A DNA stretch of 64,000 bases from Chitinophaga sp. (GCF_017745275.1 NZ_JAGHZS010000001.1:496001-560000); one strand, 5' to 3'; counted from the stretch's first letter, positions 34,631 to 44,183 are shown. Made by a program: numbers and translations. The notes: generated from the sequence alone by a model not told the origin.

Positions 34631-36751
34631 ATGAAAGTTTGCATTGCTGAAAAACCAAGTGTGGCAAGGGATATTGCAGAAGTGATCGGCGCGAAACAAC
34701 GCAAAGATGGCTACTATGAGGGCAATGGCTACCAGGTAACCTGGACTTTCGGACATTTCTGTACCCTGAAAGAGCCACATGATTACTACGAGGGATGGAA
34801 GTTCTGGCGACTGGAAGATCTGCCCATGATACCACAAAGCTTCGGTATTAAGCTGATTGAAAACTCCGGCGTACAGAAGCAGTTTAAGATTATTGAAACC
34901 CTGGTACAACAATGTGAAGAAGTGATTAACTGCGGGGATGCCGGCCAGGAAGGCGAACTGATACAACGCTGGGTACTGCTGAAAGCAAAATGTACAGCAC
35001 CCATTAAAAGATTATGGATTTCTTCCCTGACTACAGAAGCCATCCGCGATGGTTTCCTGCACCTGAAAGCATCCGAACAATATAATAACCTGTATGCCGC
35101 CGGAAGCGCCCGTGCCATCGGCGACTGGCTCCTGGGCATGAATGCCACCCGCCTGTTCACCAAAAAATTTGCACAGGGAAAAGTGGTATTGTCGATTGGT
35201 CGCGTACAAACGCCCACCCTGGCCATGCTGGTGCAACGACAAAAAGAAATCAACGCCTTTGTGTCGGAAGATTACTGGGAGCTGAAAACCGTGTACCGCG
35301 ATACCGAATTCACCGCCAGCATCGACCGGCTCAAAAGCATGGACAAGGCTGCAAAAGGACTGGCCTACCTGAAAGAGCATCCGTTTGAAATCACTTCCTT
35401 CGAAAAAAAGGATGGCAAAGAGGGCAATCCACGCCTGTTTGACCTCACTGCCTTACAAGTGGAAGCGAACAAAAAATTTGGCTTCTCTGCCGACGACACC
35501 CTCAAATACATTCAGAACCTGTACGAGAAAAAACTGACTACCTATCCCAGGGTAGATACCACGTACCTCTCGGAAGACCTGCATCCGAAAATTGCAGGCA
35601 TCTTAACGGATATGACGCCCTATGCAGCGCTGATTGCACCCATACTGGCCAATCCTATCCCTAAGCTGAAAACGGTGTTCGATGATAAAAAGGTAACCGA
35701 TCACCATGCCATCATTCCTACCGGTATGCATCCCGGTGGCCTGCCATTGGAAGAAAAACGGATCTACGACCTCGTAGCCCGCCGCTTTATTGCTGCCTTC
35801 TACCCGGAATGTAAAATCTCAAATACCACCGTGCTGGGGAAAGTAGGACAGGTACCGTTTAAAGTAACCGGTAAACAAATACTCGAACCCGGCTGGAAAG
35901 AAGTGTATGCAAATGATGTAAAAGAGAAAAAAGAAGGGGAAGAAGAAGAAGAAAAAATTCTGCCACACTTTGAACCTGGCGAAAGCGGACCACATACTCC
36001 CCGTATTCACCAGGGAAGAACTACTCCGCCCAAAGCCTTTACAGAAGCGAGCTTGCTGAGAGCCATGGAAACCGCCGGCAAACAGGTAGATGATGAGGAA
36101 ATGCGGGAGCTGCTGAAAGACAACGGCATCGGCCGCCCTTCCACCCGCGCCAACATCATCGAAACCCTGTTTCGCAGAAAATATATCGAAAAGAAAAAGA
36201 AGAATATTTATGCCACCCAAACCGGCATAGATCTCATTGATACCATACAAACAGAACTCCTCAAAAGCCCTGAGTTAACAGGACAATGGGAACGTAAACT
36301 ACGTCTCATTGAAAAAGGGGAATATGCCATGGATACCTTCAAGGATGAACTTATCCAAATGGTGGTAGACCTGACCAAAGAAGTAAAAACTTCCAGCTAT
36401 AAATTTATCACTGTAGCACCTGATCCGCCACCAGCACCGCCGGAAAAGGAAAAGAAAGCCAAAGAGCCGAAGCCTAAAAAAGCAGTAGTCATAGAAGAAA
36501 TGTCATGTCCAAAATGTAAAACGCATTTACTTAAAAAAGGCAATACCGCCTATGGCTGTGCTAACTTTAAAGAATGTGGATTCAAACTTCCTTTTGAATT
36601 GCTGGGCAAGAAACTAAATGATAAACAAGTAGCCGACCTCGTTACCAAAGGTAAAACCGGCAAAATAAAAGGATTGAAAGTACCTGGCAGCACCGAAGAA
36701 AAAGAAGGGAAGCTGGTGTTGGGGCCGGATTTCAATGTAGAAATCGGGTAA
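34631..36751 (+). CDS. topB: DNA topoisomerase III (type IA)
   Basis: A 706-residue type IA topoisomerase. The Toprim domain opens with VCIAEKPSVARDIAEVIGA, its acidic motif reads CGDAGQEGEL (the DAG variant of DPD), and the active-site tyrosine is about Tyr305 in TTYPRVDTTYL. Later motifs include SIGRVQTPTLAM and DNGIGRPSTRANIIETLF. A C-terminal zinc-ribbon-like segment (MSCPKCKTHL, then YGCANFKECGF) follows a lysine/proline-rich linker. It resolves decatenated and recombination intermediates. Ends just before a perfect terminator hairpin. Confidence 0.93.
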   Translation: MKVCIAEKPSVARDIAEVIGAKQRKDGYYEGNGYQVTWTFGHFCTLKEPHDYYEGWKFWRLEDLPMIPQSFGIKLIENSGVQKQFKIIETLVQQCEEVINCGDAGQEGELIQRWVLLKAKCTAPIKRLWISSLTTEAIRDGFLHLKASEQYNNLYAAGSARAIGDWLLGMNATRLFTKKFAQGKVVLSIGRVQTPTLAMLVQRQKEINAFVSEDYWELKTVYRDTEFTASIDRLKSMDKAAKGLAYLKEHPFEITSFEKKDGKEGNPRLFDLTALQVEANKKFGFSADDTLKYIQNLYEKKLTTYPRVDTTYLSEDLHPKIAGILTDMTPYAALIAPILANPIPKLKTVFDDKKVTDHHAIIPTGMHPGGLPLEEKRIYDLVARRFIAAFYPECKISNTTVLGKVGQVPFKVTGKQILEPGWKEVYANDVKEKKEGEEEEEKILPHFEPGESGPHTPRIHQGRTTPPKAFTEASLLRAMETAGKQVDDEEMRELLKDNGIGRPSTRANIIETLFRRKYIEKKKKNIYATQTGIDLIDTIQTELLKSPELTGQWERKLRLIEKGEYAMDTFKDELIQMVVDLTKEVKTSSYKFITVAPDPPPAPPEKEKKAKEPKPKKAVVIEEMSCPKCKTHLLKKGNTAYGCANFKECGFKLPFELLGKKLNDKQVADLVTKGKTGKIKGLKVPGSTEEKEGKLVLGPDFNVEIG

Positions 36752-36789
36752 AATTGTATCGTCCCGCTTTGAAGCGGGACGATACAATT
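36752..36789. terminator. Bidirectional terminator between topB and the SDR gene
   Basis: Perfect 18-base arms (36752-36769 and 36772-36789) with a two-base centre fill nearly the whole 39-base gap between two convergent genes. The stem is capped by CCCGC/GCGGG and ends in AATT. No long T-run, but the position and symmetry fit shared termination. Confidence 0.75.
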
Positions 36790-36790
36790 A

Positions 36791-37630
36791 TTACGCTTCA
36801 ATAGCGGTACTCAAAGTCACTTCTTTCCAAGTTTCCAGTTGCTCTTTCATGAAACCCATTTTTTGATAAGCCATACCATAAGCGTCTTCGCCCAGGAATA
36901 AATGCAGTGGTACATTTTCTTCTCCTGCTACGTTAATCAACGCTGCAATTGCTTTTTCAGGATCTCCGGCCTGGTTGCCATTGATCTCGTGCTGGTGTGC
37001 ATTTTGTACGTCGCGAACATTCTGGTAGGCATCAATAGGCTGTGCTGGTACCACCAGGGAGCCGGCTGATAAAAATTCTGTTCTGAAATAACCGGGAGAT
37101 ACGATGGTTACTTTAATACCGAATGGTTTTACTTCTTCCGCCAGGGCTTCAGATAATCCATCTACTGCAAATTTGGTAGCGCAATAGATACCGAAACCCG
37201 GGAACATCCCGGTAAAGCCGGCAATAGAGGAAATATTGAAGATGTGTCCGGACTGTTGCTTCCGCATCTGTGGGAGTACTGCACGGGTCACGTTGAGCAG
37301 GCCAAATACATTCACATCGAAGTTGGCGCGTACTTCTGCATCGGAAGTTTCTTCCACGCCACCCGCCTGGCCGTAGCCGGCGTTATTTACCAGTACATCG
37401 ATGCCCCCAAACTGGCTGATAGTAGCGGCTACCGCTGCTTTTACACTGCTTTCACTTTTAAGGTCTACTGACAGTGGCAGGAAATTGGCGTCATTGGCCA
37501 CTTTGCGGAGATCTTCTATGCTGCGGGAAGTAGCAGCTACTTTATGTCCCTGTTGTAATAACTGTAAAACGAGTGAGCGTCCTAATCCTTTCGAAGCGCC
37601 GGTTACAAACCATATTTTGTTACTTTCCAT
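36791..37630 (-). CDS. Short-chain dehydrogenase/reductase
   Basis: A 279-residue classical SDR. The cofactor motif is VTGASKGLGRSL near residue 9, NNAGYGQ follows near 90, the catalytic Ser is in NISSIAGFTG, and Tyr-Lys in YCATKFAVDGL. I start at the ATG at 37630; a TTG at 37660 would extend the N-terminus beyond the usual SDR start. An AraC-type gene lies upstream in the same direction and may control it. The substrate is unknown. Confidence 0.9.
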   Translation of the reverse strand: MESNKIWFVTGASKGLGRSLVLQLLQQGHKVAATSRSIEDLRKVANDANFLPLSVDLKSESSVKAAVAATISQFGGIDVLVNNAGYGQAGGVEETSDAEVRANFDVNVFGLLNVTRAVLPQMRKQQSGHIFNISSIAGFTGMFPGFGIYCATKFAVDGLSEALAEEVKPFGIKVTIVSPGYFRTEFLSAGSLVVPAQPIDAYQNVRDVQNAHQHEINGNQAGDPEKAIAALINVAGEENVPLHLFLGEDAYGMAYQKMGFMKEQLETWKEVTLSTAIEA

Positions 37631-37657
37631 GATCTTTTGTGTTTTAATTTGTTGACA

Positions 37658-37665
37658 CAAAAGTA
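37658..37665 (-). promoter_or_regulatory. TAnnTTTG -7 box of the SDR gene
   Basis: TACTTTTG on the minus strand is an exact -7 box, 27 bases before the ATG at 37630, supporting that start and independent transcription from the AraC gene upstream. No well-placed -33 TTG. Confidence 0.45.
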
Positions 37666-37717
37666 TAACAGGACTGTATGCGGATTATTACGCCAATCAA
37701 ACCAATGATTGCAAAAT

Positions 37718-38626
37718 TCAAACAATCCGGAAAGCACCGGGGGTAATGCTGGTTTGTTTTTTGAAAAAGTTATTGAAATGCGCCGGTTCTTCAAATCCCA
37801 GGGCGTAACTGATCTCTGAAATGTTCCAGTTGGTATGTTTCAGCAGGGCTTTGGCTTCGCTGGTGATCCGCTCTGAAATATGGGCGGTAGTGGTTTTACC
37901 GGTAGTATCGCGGATAGCACGGTTCAGGTGGTTCACGTGTACCGACAGGTGCCTGGCAAAGTCGCTGGCAGATCTGAAGGTAAAACGCTGCGAAGGCGAT
38001 TCAATGGGGAATTGCCGTTCCAGCAAATCCGTAAACACGGCGGTAATACGGGATTTGGCATCCGCATGCTGGTAAAGCACTTCCGAAGGCTGCATTTTTA
38101 ATGCATAGTGAATGATTTCTGTCAGGTAATTCCGCAGCAGATCATATTTATATACATAGTCGGAGTTAATCTCCGTCAGCATTTTCTCATAGAGCAATGA
38201 TATTTCGTTGTCCTGTGTTTCCGTTAGCGGGTACGACGGAACTCCACCGGGCATCATCATGGGCAGGTCGTGAATATGCGCCCTGCCGGCATGAGTAAAA
38301 AAGGATTCGCGGAAAATACAGAAGTAGCCGGGAGTGGGCCCTGATATTGGTTCCCAGGCATATGGCACTAACGGATTGGAGAAAAACAAGGTAGTACCTT
38401 TCAACTCCAGTGTTTTATCGGCATAGTGAAAAAGATTATGCCCTCTCACCAGGCTTACCTTATAAAAATCACGACGGCTGTATTTCACCACCAGCTTTCC
38501 GCTGGCATCCATAATACAATCGCCCATGCGAAACACATTAAAATGCCCGAGGTCCTGGTCCAGTTTTTCGGGAACCGCATTGAACTTTTGCTGATAAAAC
38601 GCCTGTAATGTTTCTGTCTTTAACAT
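37718..38626 (-). CDS. AraC family transcriptional regulator
   Basis: A 302-residue regulator with an N-terminal cupin-like region (residues ~20-150, VKYSRRDFYKVSLVRGHN then LELKGTTLFFSNPLVPYAW) and a C-terminal AraC domain (SASDFARHLSVHVNHLNRAIR first HTH; WNISEISYALGFEEPAHFN second HTH). It is followed by an SDR gene in the same orientation 87 bases downstream, the usual arrangement for such AraC/SDR pairs in Bacteroidota. Inducer unknown. Confidence 0.9.
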   Translation of the reverse strand: MLKTETLQAFYQQKFNAVPEKLDQDLGHFNVFRMGDCIMDASGKLVVKYSRRDFYKVSLVRGHNLFHYADKTLELKGTTLFFSNPLVPYAWEPISGPTPGYFCIFRESFFTHAGRAHIHDLPMMMPGGVPSYPLTETQDNEISLLYEKMLTEINSDYVYKYDLLRNYLTEIIHYALKMQPSEVLYQHADAKSRITAVFTDLLERQFPIESPSQRFTFRSASDFARHLSVHVNHLNRAIRDTTGKTTTAHISERITSEAKALLKHTNWNISEISYALGFEEPAHFNNFFKKQTSITPGAFRIV

Positions 38627-38679
38627 TGACCGAAGTTACAAAATTCAATGCGGTTTCCGCTTCGTTTTCCCACGTAACA

Positions 38680-38717
38680 CAATAGCTTTTTTGCTTTGTG
38701 CTTTATGCTTCCTGCTC
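38680..38717. repeat. Class I repeat, solitary degenerate right arm
   Basis: CAATAGCTTTTTTGCTTTGTG followed by CTTTATGCTTCCTGCTC matches the right arm of copies D and F with several changes (extra T, GTGC for CTGC, CTTCC for CTTTC). No matching left arm is visible next to it. The TGA stop of the DUF1348 gene abuts it. Probably a decayed or half copy. Confidence 0.7.
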
Positions 38718-38718
38718 A

Positions 38719-39159
38719 TCAGCACGCCAGCACCAGTTCTTCGGGATCACGGAACTTACGTTCACTGCTTTTAATAGGCACATCGTTAATGGCAGCCAGG
38801 CGGCGTTGCATGAGTCCATCGGCGTTAAACTCCCATAATTCGTTGCCATAAGAGCGGAACCAGTTACCCGCCTGGTCATGCCACTCATATTCAAAACACA
38901 CCGCGATATGATTATCTGTGAAGCTCCAAAGCTCTTTTTTCAGGCGGTAGTCCAGTTCTTTTTCCCATTTTTTGGTGAGAAAGGCTACTACTTCTTCCCG
39001 GCCGTTAATAAACTGATCGCGGTTGCGCCAGGTAGTGTCTTTGGTATATACCAGCGATACTTTCTGCGGATCTTTGCTGTTCCAGGCATCTTCAGCCAGT
39101 TGTACTTTCTGAAGAGCAGTTTCGCGTGTGAACGGAGGGAGGGGAAATTTCTGTTCCAT
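38719..39159 (-). CDS. DUF1348 (nuclear transport factor 2-like) protein
   Basis: A 146-residue protein of the SnoaL/NTF2-like DUF1348 family. The start at 39159 gives the usual N-terminus [20 protein letters not shown]. Typical segments: [36 protein letters not shown] and [19 protein letters not shown]. Function of this family is undetermined. A TetR-like palindromic operator lies 33 bases upstream (39192-39211), the same sequence as upstream of the adjacent tetR gene, so it is very likely repressed by that TetR protein. Confidence 0.88.
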   Translation of the reverse strand: MEQKFPLPPFTRETALQKVQLAEDAWNSKDPQKVSLVYTKDTTWRNRDQFINGREEVVAFLTKKWEKELDYRLKKELWSFTDNHIAVCFEYEWHDQAGNWFRSYGNELWEFNADGLMQRRLAAINDVPIKSSERKFRDPEELVLAC

Positions 39160-39191
39160 GATTATTGATTTTAATTTCGAAAATAAATATT

Positions 39192-39211
39192 TAGATAGAT
39201 CGATCTGTCTA
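39192..39211. promoter_or_regulatory. TetR operator in front of the DUF1348 gene
   Basis: TAGATAGATCGATCTGTCTA is a 20-base palindrome with a single mismatch pair, centred on ATCGAT. The same core in the other orientation lies in front of the tetR gene at 39808-39827. Recurrence at the two adjacent promoters is the main evidence for an operator. Confidence 0.75.
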
Positions 39212-39228
39212 TTTAAGAGGATAAAAAA

Positions 39229-39246
39229 AAGATGCCACGGCATCTT
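39229..39246 (-). terminator. Rho-independent terminator of the tetR gene
   Basis: AAGATGCC/GGCATCTT hairpin (two-base centre) followed on the minus strand by a run of T (39222-39230 on the plus strand). It overlaps the tetR stop codon. Confidence 0.75.
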
Positions 39247-39787
39247 ACAATAAAGCTACTGCCATGGCTTTCGCTTCCTGCACCGGCCATTGATGGCGGT
39301 ACAACTGGCTTTCCACGATGGCAGATTCAAACAACAGGTACACATGATCCCGCACGGCTTGTTTTTCCTTATGGAGGATATCACCAAGAAATGCCCGCAG
39401 GTCTTTCTTATGGTCCTGGATCACGGTCAGCACGGCTGTATCTTTATCCGTGGTTTCCGACAATACATTCAGGAAGGCACAGCCCCGGAAATGTTCTTTT
39501 TCATTGTTGCTGGCCAGGAAATCAAAGGCGGCCTGGATTTTCTCCTTAGGCTTGCTGCCCTTGTCGGTGAATGCTTTTAAGCCTGCCATCCAGTCGATGT
39601 GACGCTGGTGCAAAAACGCCAGCAACAACGACTCCTTCGATTCATAGTGCATATACAGGCTGGCCCTCGCTACCCCAGCTTCTGCCAGCACCTGGTTGAT
39701 GCCCGTAGCATGGTAGCCCTGCTGGTAAAACAGTTGAGTGGCCGTATCCAATAAACGTTGCTTCGGATCGCTTATCTTCTTTTTCAT
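39245..39787 (-). CDS. TetR family repressor
   Basis: A 180-residue TetR regulator. The N-terminal HTH is visible: [22 protein letters not shown], then [22 protein letters not shown], with a C-terminal ligand-binding domain without clear motif. It probably controls its own gene and the DUF1348 gene immediately downstream on the same strand, since identical palindromes precede both. The ligand is unknown. Confidence 0.92.
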   Translation of the reverse strand: MKKKISDPKQRLLDTATQLFYQQGYHATGINQVLAEAGVARASLYMHYESKESLLLAFLHQRHIDWMAGLKAFTDKGSKPKEKIQAAFDFLASNNEKEHFRGCAFLNVLSETTDKDTAVLTVIQDHKKDLRAFLGDILHKEKQAVRDHVYLLFESAIVESQLYRHQWPVQEAKAMAVALL

Positions 39788-39791
39788 GAAA

Positions 39792-39827
39792 CAAAGATAT
39801 ATAAAAATAGACAGATCGATCTATCTT
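39792..39827 (-). promoter_or_regulatory. Promoter -7 box and TetR operator of the tetR gene
   Basis: On the minus strand TATCTTTG (plus coordinates 39792-39799) matches the -7 box, and the operator TAGACAGATCGATCTATCTT lies directly upstream at 39808-39827, covering the spacer and -33 region. This is the classic geometry for autorepression. The operator shares its core with 39192-39211. Confidence 0.7.
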
Positions 39828-39840
39828 TTTTATTTTTTTG

Positions 39841-40542
39841 TCAAATCGGGTAAGCCGGATCTTTCCGGATAATTTCTACCCCCTTCTTTCCGGCAATAAT
39901 AGCAGCATGCGCCATGTTATAGAAAAGAGAGGTTTCCAGGATACCGGGGATTTCTTTTAAACGGTGATTCAGGCTATCTAAAGGCGGGAAAGAGCGGAAC
40001 CAGGTATCAATGAGTAAGTTGCCGTTTTCCGTAATAACAGCGCCATCTTTTTTGCTGCCCATACGGATCACCGGATTAGCCAGTGAGAATATTTTCTTCA
40101 GTTGCTGTAATACAAAGGGAACGGCATCAGGGATAACTTCAATCACCACCGGGAACGTGCTATATAGCTGTGCTACGTATTTGGAGCCATCACCCAGCAG
40201 GATAAACTTATCTGCCATAGCTGCCAGCAACTTTTCCCGGGTATGGATACCACCACCACTTTTCAATGCATTCAGCTGGTGATCGAACTGATCACAGCCA
40301 TCGAAATAAATATCCAGTCGAGATACAGCACTGATCTCTTTTACCTGAAAATCGTGTTCCAGCAGGAGTTGCCGGGTACTAAAAGAAGAGGTAACCAGCG
40401 TAATACTTTTCGCTAAGGTTACCTCTTCTTTTAAAAAATTTACCAGGTGCGCAATGGTACTACCTGCACCTATGCCTATTAACTGACCGGGTTTTATAAA
40501 GTCTAATGCCGCCTTTGCAGCCACTTGTTTCAGATCTTCCAT
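39841..40542 (-). CDS. rpiA: Ribose 5-phosphate isomerase A
   Basis: A 233-residue RpiA converting ribose 5-phosphate and ribulose 5-phosphate in the pentose phosphate pathway. Motifs: GIGAGSTIAHLVNFL near residue 20, DGCDQFD near 80 holding both catalytic-site aspartates (DGADE in other members), LKSGGGIHTREKLLA with the conserved lysine and glutamate. The DGCDQ variant is divergent but retains the key acidic residues. It lies 38 bases downstream of the GH95 gene, on the same strand. Confidence 0.9.
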   Translation of the reverse strand: MEDLKQVAAKAALDFIKPGQLIGIGAGSTIAHLVNFLKEEVTLAKSITLVTSSFSTRQLLLEHDFQVKEISAVSRLDIYFDGCDQFDHQLNALKSGGGIHTREKLLAAMADKFILLGDGSKYVAQLYSTFPVVIEVIPDAVPFVLQQLKKIFSLANPVIRMGSKKDGAVITENGNLLIDTWFRSFPPLDSLNHRLKEIPGILETSLFYNMAHAAIIAGKKGVEIIRKDPAYPI

Positions 40543-40580
40543 ATCAGGATATTATATGGCAAAGATCAGCATAAACTTTA

Positions 40581-43037
40581 TTAAACGGTTATCTTATAAC
40601 GCATCCCTTTTTTAGTATTAAAACGCAGTACGCCATTTTTATATTGATGTGGCACTACTACTCCTGCAGCATCCTTTACGATAGCCGTTTCCGGCAGCAC
40701 CAGTTTGCAGGGTTGTCCGCTACCGGATAAAATACTTACTTCGGCCACGGTTTTATTCTTCCAGCTAAAGTCTACCGCGAAATCATTCACTGCACGCAGG
40801 CCTTTGATATGACCGGCGGCAAACTGTTCTCCATCAGGCAACGCGGGCAGTAAACGGATAATATTTTCCTTGCCGTGGCTCTGCAGCAGCATTTCGGCGA
40901 TACCAGCAGTAGCACCGAGGTTACCATCTATCTGAAAGGGTGGATGTGCACAGAAGAGGTTTGCATAGGTACCGGCACCGGAACTCATCCGGATCTCGCT
41001 GCCTGCAGCAGCAGGCACCCATAATTCTTTCAGCATTTTATAGGCATGGTTGCCATCTCCCAGGCGGGCCCAGAAAGCCACTTTCCAGGCGCGTGACCAA
41101 CCCGTACCACCATCCCCCCGCCTCGTCAGGGTTGTTTGTGCTGCAGCAGCCATTTCCGGGGTATCCCAGGGCGTAATTTCATCATAAGGATATAAGCCAT
41201 ATAACGGGGATACATGGCGGTGATGCGGATCCGCTTCTTTATAATCCACCAGCCATTCCTGCACCCCACCGGTAGATGGGCTGATTTGATTAGGTGCCAG
41301 CTTCGACAATACCACTTTCAGGCTATCTGCCCAGCTTTTATCCGTTTGCAGGATACGCGCTGCTTCCAGGTTAGCTCCCAGCAAGTCGCGGCAAATTTGC
41401 ATATCCATAGTAGGTCCCATACAGGTGGATCCTACCTTTCCATCGGGCAATACGTAAGAGTTTTCCGGGGAGTTGGAAGGCGCTGTTACCAGCCATTGAT
41501 GAGAAGGCTCTGTAATCAGGATCTCTTTGAAGAACGTGGCAGCTCCTTTTAATACCGGGTATACTTCTTTCAAAAACTGTTTATCGTTGGTATACTGGTA
41601 GTGTTTCCAGAGATGGGAAGCTACCCAGGCACCACCTGTTAATGCAGATCCCCAGTCGGCTCCTTCGCCTGGTGACGTGAAGCCCCATGGATTATAGATC
41701 ACGTGGGCCATCCAGCCATCTGCGTTGTAATAGGTACGCGCGGTATGCTTACCAAACTTCGACATCTGTTTAGCCAATGCAAACATAGGCTGATGGCAGT
41801 CGGATAAATTCGTCACTTCTGCCGGCCAGTAATTCATTTCCACGTTGATATCGAGATGGTAATCGCCGTTCCATGGTGTTTGGTATTCTTCTGCCCAAAG
41901 TCCCTGTAGATTAGCCGGCATGCCGCCTTTACGGGAAGAACTAATCAGCAGGTAGCGGCCAAAGTTGAAGTACAGCGATACCAGTGAAGCATCTTTTTCC
42001 CCCGTTTGTAAACGTTGTAAGCGATCAATGGTAGCCAGGTCTTTCACAGCATCGTTGCTGTTGTCCGTAAACGAAAGCTGGCAACGGTTGAAAAACGAAC
42101 TATAATCTTTTACATGTGCTTTCACCATTGCGGGCCATGCCACAGTAGCTGCTTTCGTGATATCTGATATTGTTGCAGGCAACGGCTCCGCACCTCTTTT
42201 CTCTACATCCGGCCAGTTCAAATCTGTATGCGCACCTATCATCAACAGGCATTCATCTGCACCATTCACAGTAACCTGGTTGTTACGCGTGGTTTTAGTT
42301 CCGCCTTTAGGTAATACCTTCAGTACAGCGGCATACTTCACGCCCTCGTCGTTGTTGCCTCCATTCAAGGTGCCACGCATTATTACATCACCATTGGAGG
42401 TGCTCATGGCAGCTCTTTCACGGCGATACAGGCCGGTGGTAAACGACAGGCTACCCGGCTTGCTGGCCACCAAACGCACTACCGTTACCTGCTGTGGCGC
42501 AGATACCAGTACCTCCTCTTTATAGGTAACGCCATTTTTCTCCCAGCTAACAGTGCTGATGGCACTATCCAGTTTTAGCTGACGCTGATAATTACGTGTA
42601 GCCGATACCGTGTCTTTCCACTGGATAAACAAATCACCCAGCGTTTGGTAGCAGCCAAATTTTACGTTGGCGCCATTACCGCTGCCGGAGCCCGGACCCT
42701 GGCAAATAAAATATTGCTGCAGCATTTGCTGCGCCTCAATATTCTTACCTTGTAACAGTAATTGCTGGATTTTAGGGAGATAGGGCGCCGCCGCTTTGCT
42801 GTCTGCATCCTGGACACCGCCACTCCACATAGAAATCTCATTTAATACAATCCGCTCCCGGTTCGTATTTCCAAATACCATGGCGCCTAAGCGGCCATTG
42901 CCCAGCGGAGCAGACGCCGTAAAATGGGTGGCAGGTTCGCTGAAACGAACCGTAACATCTGATTGCGCCGACAACGTCAGGGCGCCTAATAAACATACAG
43001 TTTGTAATGTGGAATATAGCTTGCAGTTCATGTGCAT
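40581..43037 (-). CDS. GH95 family alpha-L-fucosidase-type glycosidase
   Basis: An 818-residue secreted glycosidase from the ATG at 43037 (43031 is also possible; a TTG at 43073 extends a non-secretory N-terminus). Signal peptide about 1-25 (TVCLLGALTLSAQS). GH95 signatures: SAPLGNGRLGAMVFG near the N-terminus and the catalytic-site segment DINVEMNYWPAEVTNLSD in the (alpha/alpha)6 barrel. GH95 members cleave alpha-1,2-fucosides, and some act on L-galactosides. It is not in a PUL and sits beside rpiA. Confidence 0.92.
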   Translation of the reverse strand: MHMNCKLYSTLQTVCLLGALTLSAQSDVTVRFSEPATHFTASAPLGNGRLGAMVFGNTNRERIVLNEISMWSGGVQDADSKAAAPYLPKIQQLLLQGKNIEAQQMLQQYFICQGPGSGSGNGANVKFGCYQTLGDLFIQWKDTVSATRNYQRQLKLDSAISTVSWEKNGVTYKEEVLVSAPQQVTVVRLVASKPGSLSFTTGLYRRERAAMSTSNGDVIMRGTLNGGNNDEGVKYAAVLKVLPKGGTKTTRNNQVTVNGADECLLMIGAHTDLNWPDVEKRGAEPLPATISDITKAATVAWPAMVKAHVKDYSSFFNRCQLSFTDNSNDAVKDLATIDRLQRLQTGEKDASLVSLYFNFGRYLLISSSRKGGMPANLQGLWAEEYQTPWNGDYHLDINVEMNYWPAEVTNLSDCHQPMFALAKQMSKFGKHTARTYYNADGWMAHVIYNPWGFTSPGEGADWGSALTGGAWVASHLWKHYQYTNDKQFLKEVYPVLKGAATFFKEILITEPSHQWLVTAPSNSPENSYVLPDGKVGSTCMGPTMDMQICRDLLGANLEAARILQTDKSWADSLKVVLSKLAPNQISPSTGGVQEWLVDYKEADPHHRHVSPLYGLYPYDEITPWDTPEMAAAAQTTLTRRGDGGTGWSRAWKVAFWARLGDGNHAYKMLKELWVPAAAGSEIRMSSGAGTYANLFCAHPPFQIDGNLGATAGIAEMLLQSHGKENIIRLLPALPDGEQFAAGHIKGLRAVNDFAVDFSWKNKTVAEVSILSGSGQPCKLVLPETAIVKDAAGVVVPHQYKNGVLRFNTKKGMRYKITV

Positions 43038-43179
43038 CAAGATATATAAAATCCTGCTGCAGTGAAAGCCCAAAGCGGCAATTGCGAATTAGCCATTAAC
43101 AAATGTGAATTTTGTATTTGAGCGGGTGGCAGCTACCCGGGTTGTAATCCTTATTTATCTATTCCGGCTGCTTTGCTGA

Positions 43180-44106
43180 TCAGGCTTCCGCCACGGTAAT
43201 TTCATAGCGACTGGCATTATGCAACAAGTGCACAGGACGTTGGGTACGCGTTCCCCATGCGTCTGTAAAACAGGCGCCAAAATAAAAGATCAGCGAAGAG
43301 TAAAACATAAAAAGCAATAATAACACCATTGATGCGGACGCCCCATAAATGCTGTTAATACTGCTATAGGTGAGCATTACCTTTAAAATAGCTTTCCCTA
43401 TATTAAACAGGATACTGGTCACCAAAGCGCCGGTGAGTCCTACTTTCCAGCGCGGGCGACCATCGGGCAGGAAATGAAAAACCAGGAAAAACCAGATGGT
43501 TACAATAATCACAGAGATCACGTAGTTAAGTGCACTATCATAGTAGTTTCCTACCGCCGGCATATACTGGTTGATATACTTGCCCAGGAAGGTACGGGCA
43601 GCATCAGCCACCAGGTCGATAATAAATAAGATGCCTGCAAAAATAATTACCAGCACACCTTTCAACCGGGATAACATGATTTGTCCGAAGTTCGCTTTAT
43701 GCGTAGCGCGTATTTTCCACAGCTCGTTCAGAGAACCTTTGATAATTTTGAATAACGTAGTGGCTACAAACAATAAAAAAATGAACCCAACAATAGCGAT
43801 GATCCAATTCTGAGCAATGCTCCGAAAGGCCCGGAGGGTTTGCAAAATAGCTTCCGTGGTTTCCGTTCCGAACATCCCTTCCAGTTGTACCATTAAGCGT
43901 TTGCCGGCATGTTGTATCCGGAAAATAATACGCAGTAACTGGATGAGGATAATGAGAATCGCCGGCAGGGCAAAGGTGGTAAAAAAGGCAGTAGCCCCTG
44001 CCATACGCAACGGATCACTTGCCTGCAATACCTTATATGCATCTTTAAACGAAAGCAGAAATAACTGCCAACGGGGTAATGTTTTTGCTGTTGTAATGGT
44101 TTCCAT
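43180..44106 (-). CDS. YihY/BrkB family membrane protein
   Basis: A 308-residue inner membrane protein from the ATG at 44106; a TTG at 44127 is less likely. Family features: an early FKDAYKVLQASDPLRMAGATAFF followed by about six hydrophobic helices, and a C-terminal SINSIYGASASMVLLLLFMF, the most conserved part. The family (formerly called ribonuclease BN by mistake) has no established activity. Function unknown beyond a membrane transport-like architecture. Confidence 0.88.
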   Translation of the reverse strand: METITTAKTLPRWQLFLLSFKDAYKVLQASDPLRMAGATAFFTTFALPAILIILIQLLRIIFRIQHAGKRLMVQLEGMFGTETTEAILQTLRAFRSIAQNWIIAIVGFIFLLFVATTLFKIIKGSLNELWKIRATHKANFGQIMLSRLKGVLVIIFAGILFIIDLVADAARTFLGKYINQYMPAVGNYYDSALNYVISVIIVTIWFFLVFHFLPDGRPRWKVGLTGALVTSILFNIGKAILKVMLTYSSINSIYGASASMVLLLLFMFYSSLIFYFGACFTDAWGTRTQRPVHLLHNASRYEITVAEA

Positions 44107-44151
44107 GCCTGCCCTATTCGGGGTCAATTTACTGATTAATTTTCTTTGGCA

Positions 44152-44183
44152 ATAAAAAAGCCCTACTATTCAATAGTAAGGCT
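44152..44183 (-). terminator. Rho-independent terminator after the heptad-repeat gene
   Basis: AGCC(T/C)TACTATT stem pairing 44159-44170 with 44172-44183 (one mismatch), followed on the minus strand by a T-run (44152-44159 A-run on plus). It lies between the heptad-repeat gene and the YihY gene. Confidence 0.7.

Noticed and set aside
34631..36751. Loss of activity of topoisomerase III because the Toprim motif reads DAG in place of DPD
   Set aside because: To my knowledge the DAG form occurs in other functional type IA enzymes, and all other motifs including the active-site tyrosine are intact.
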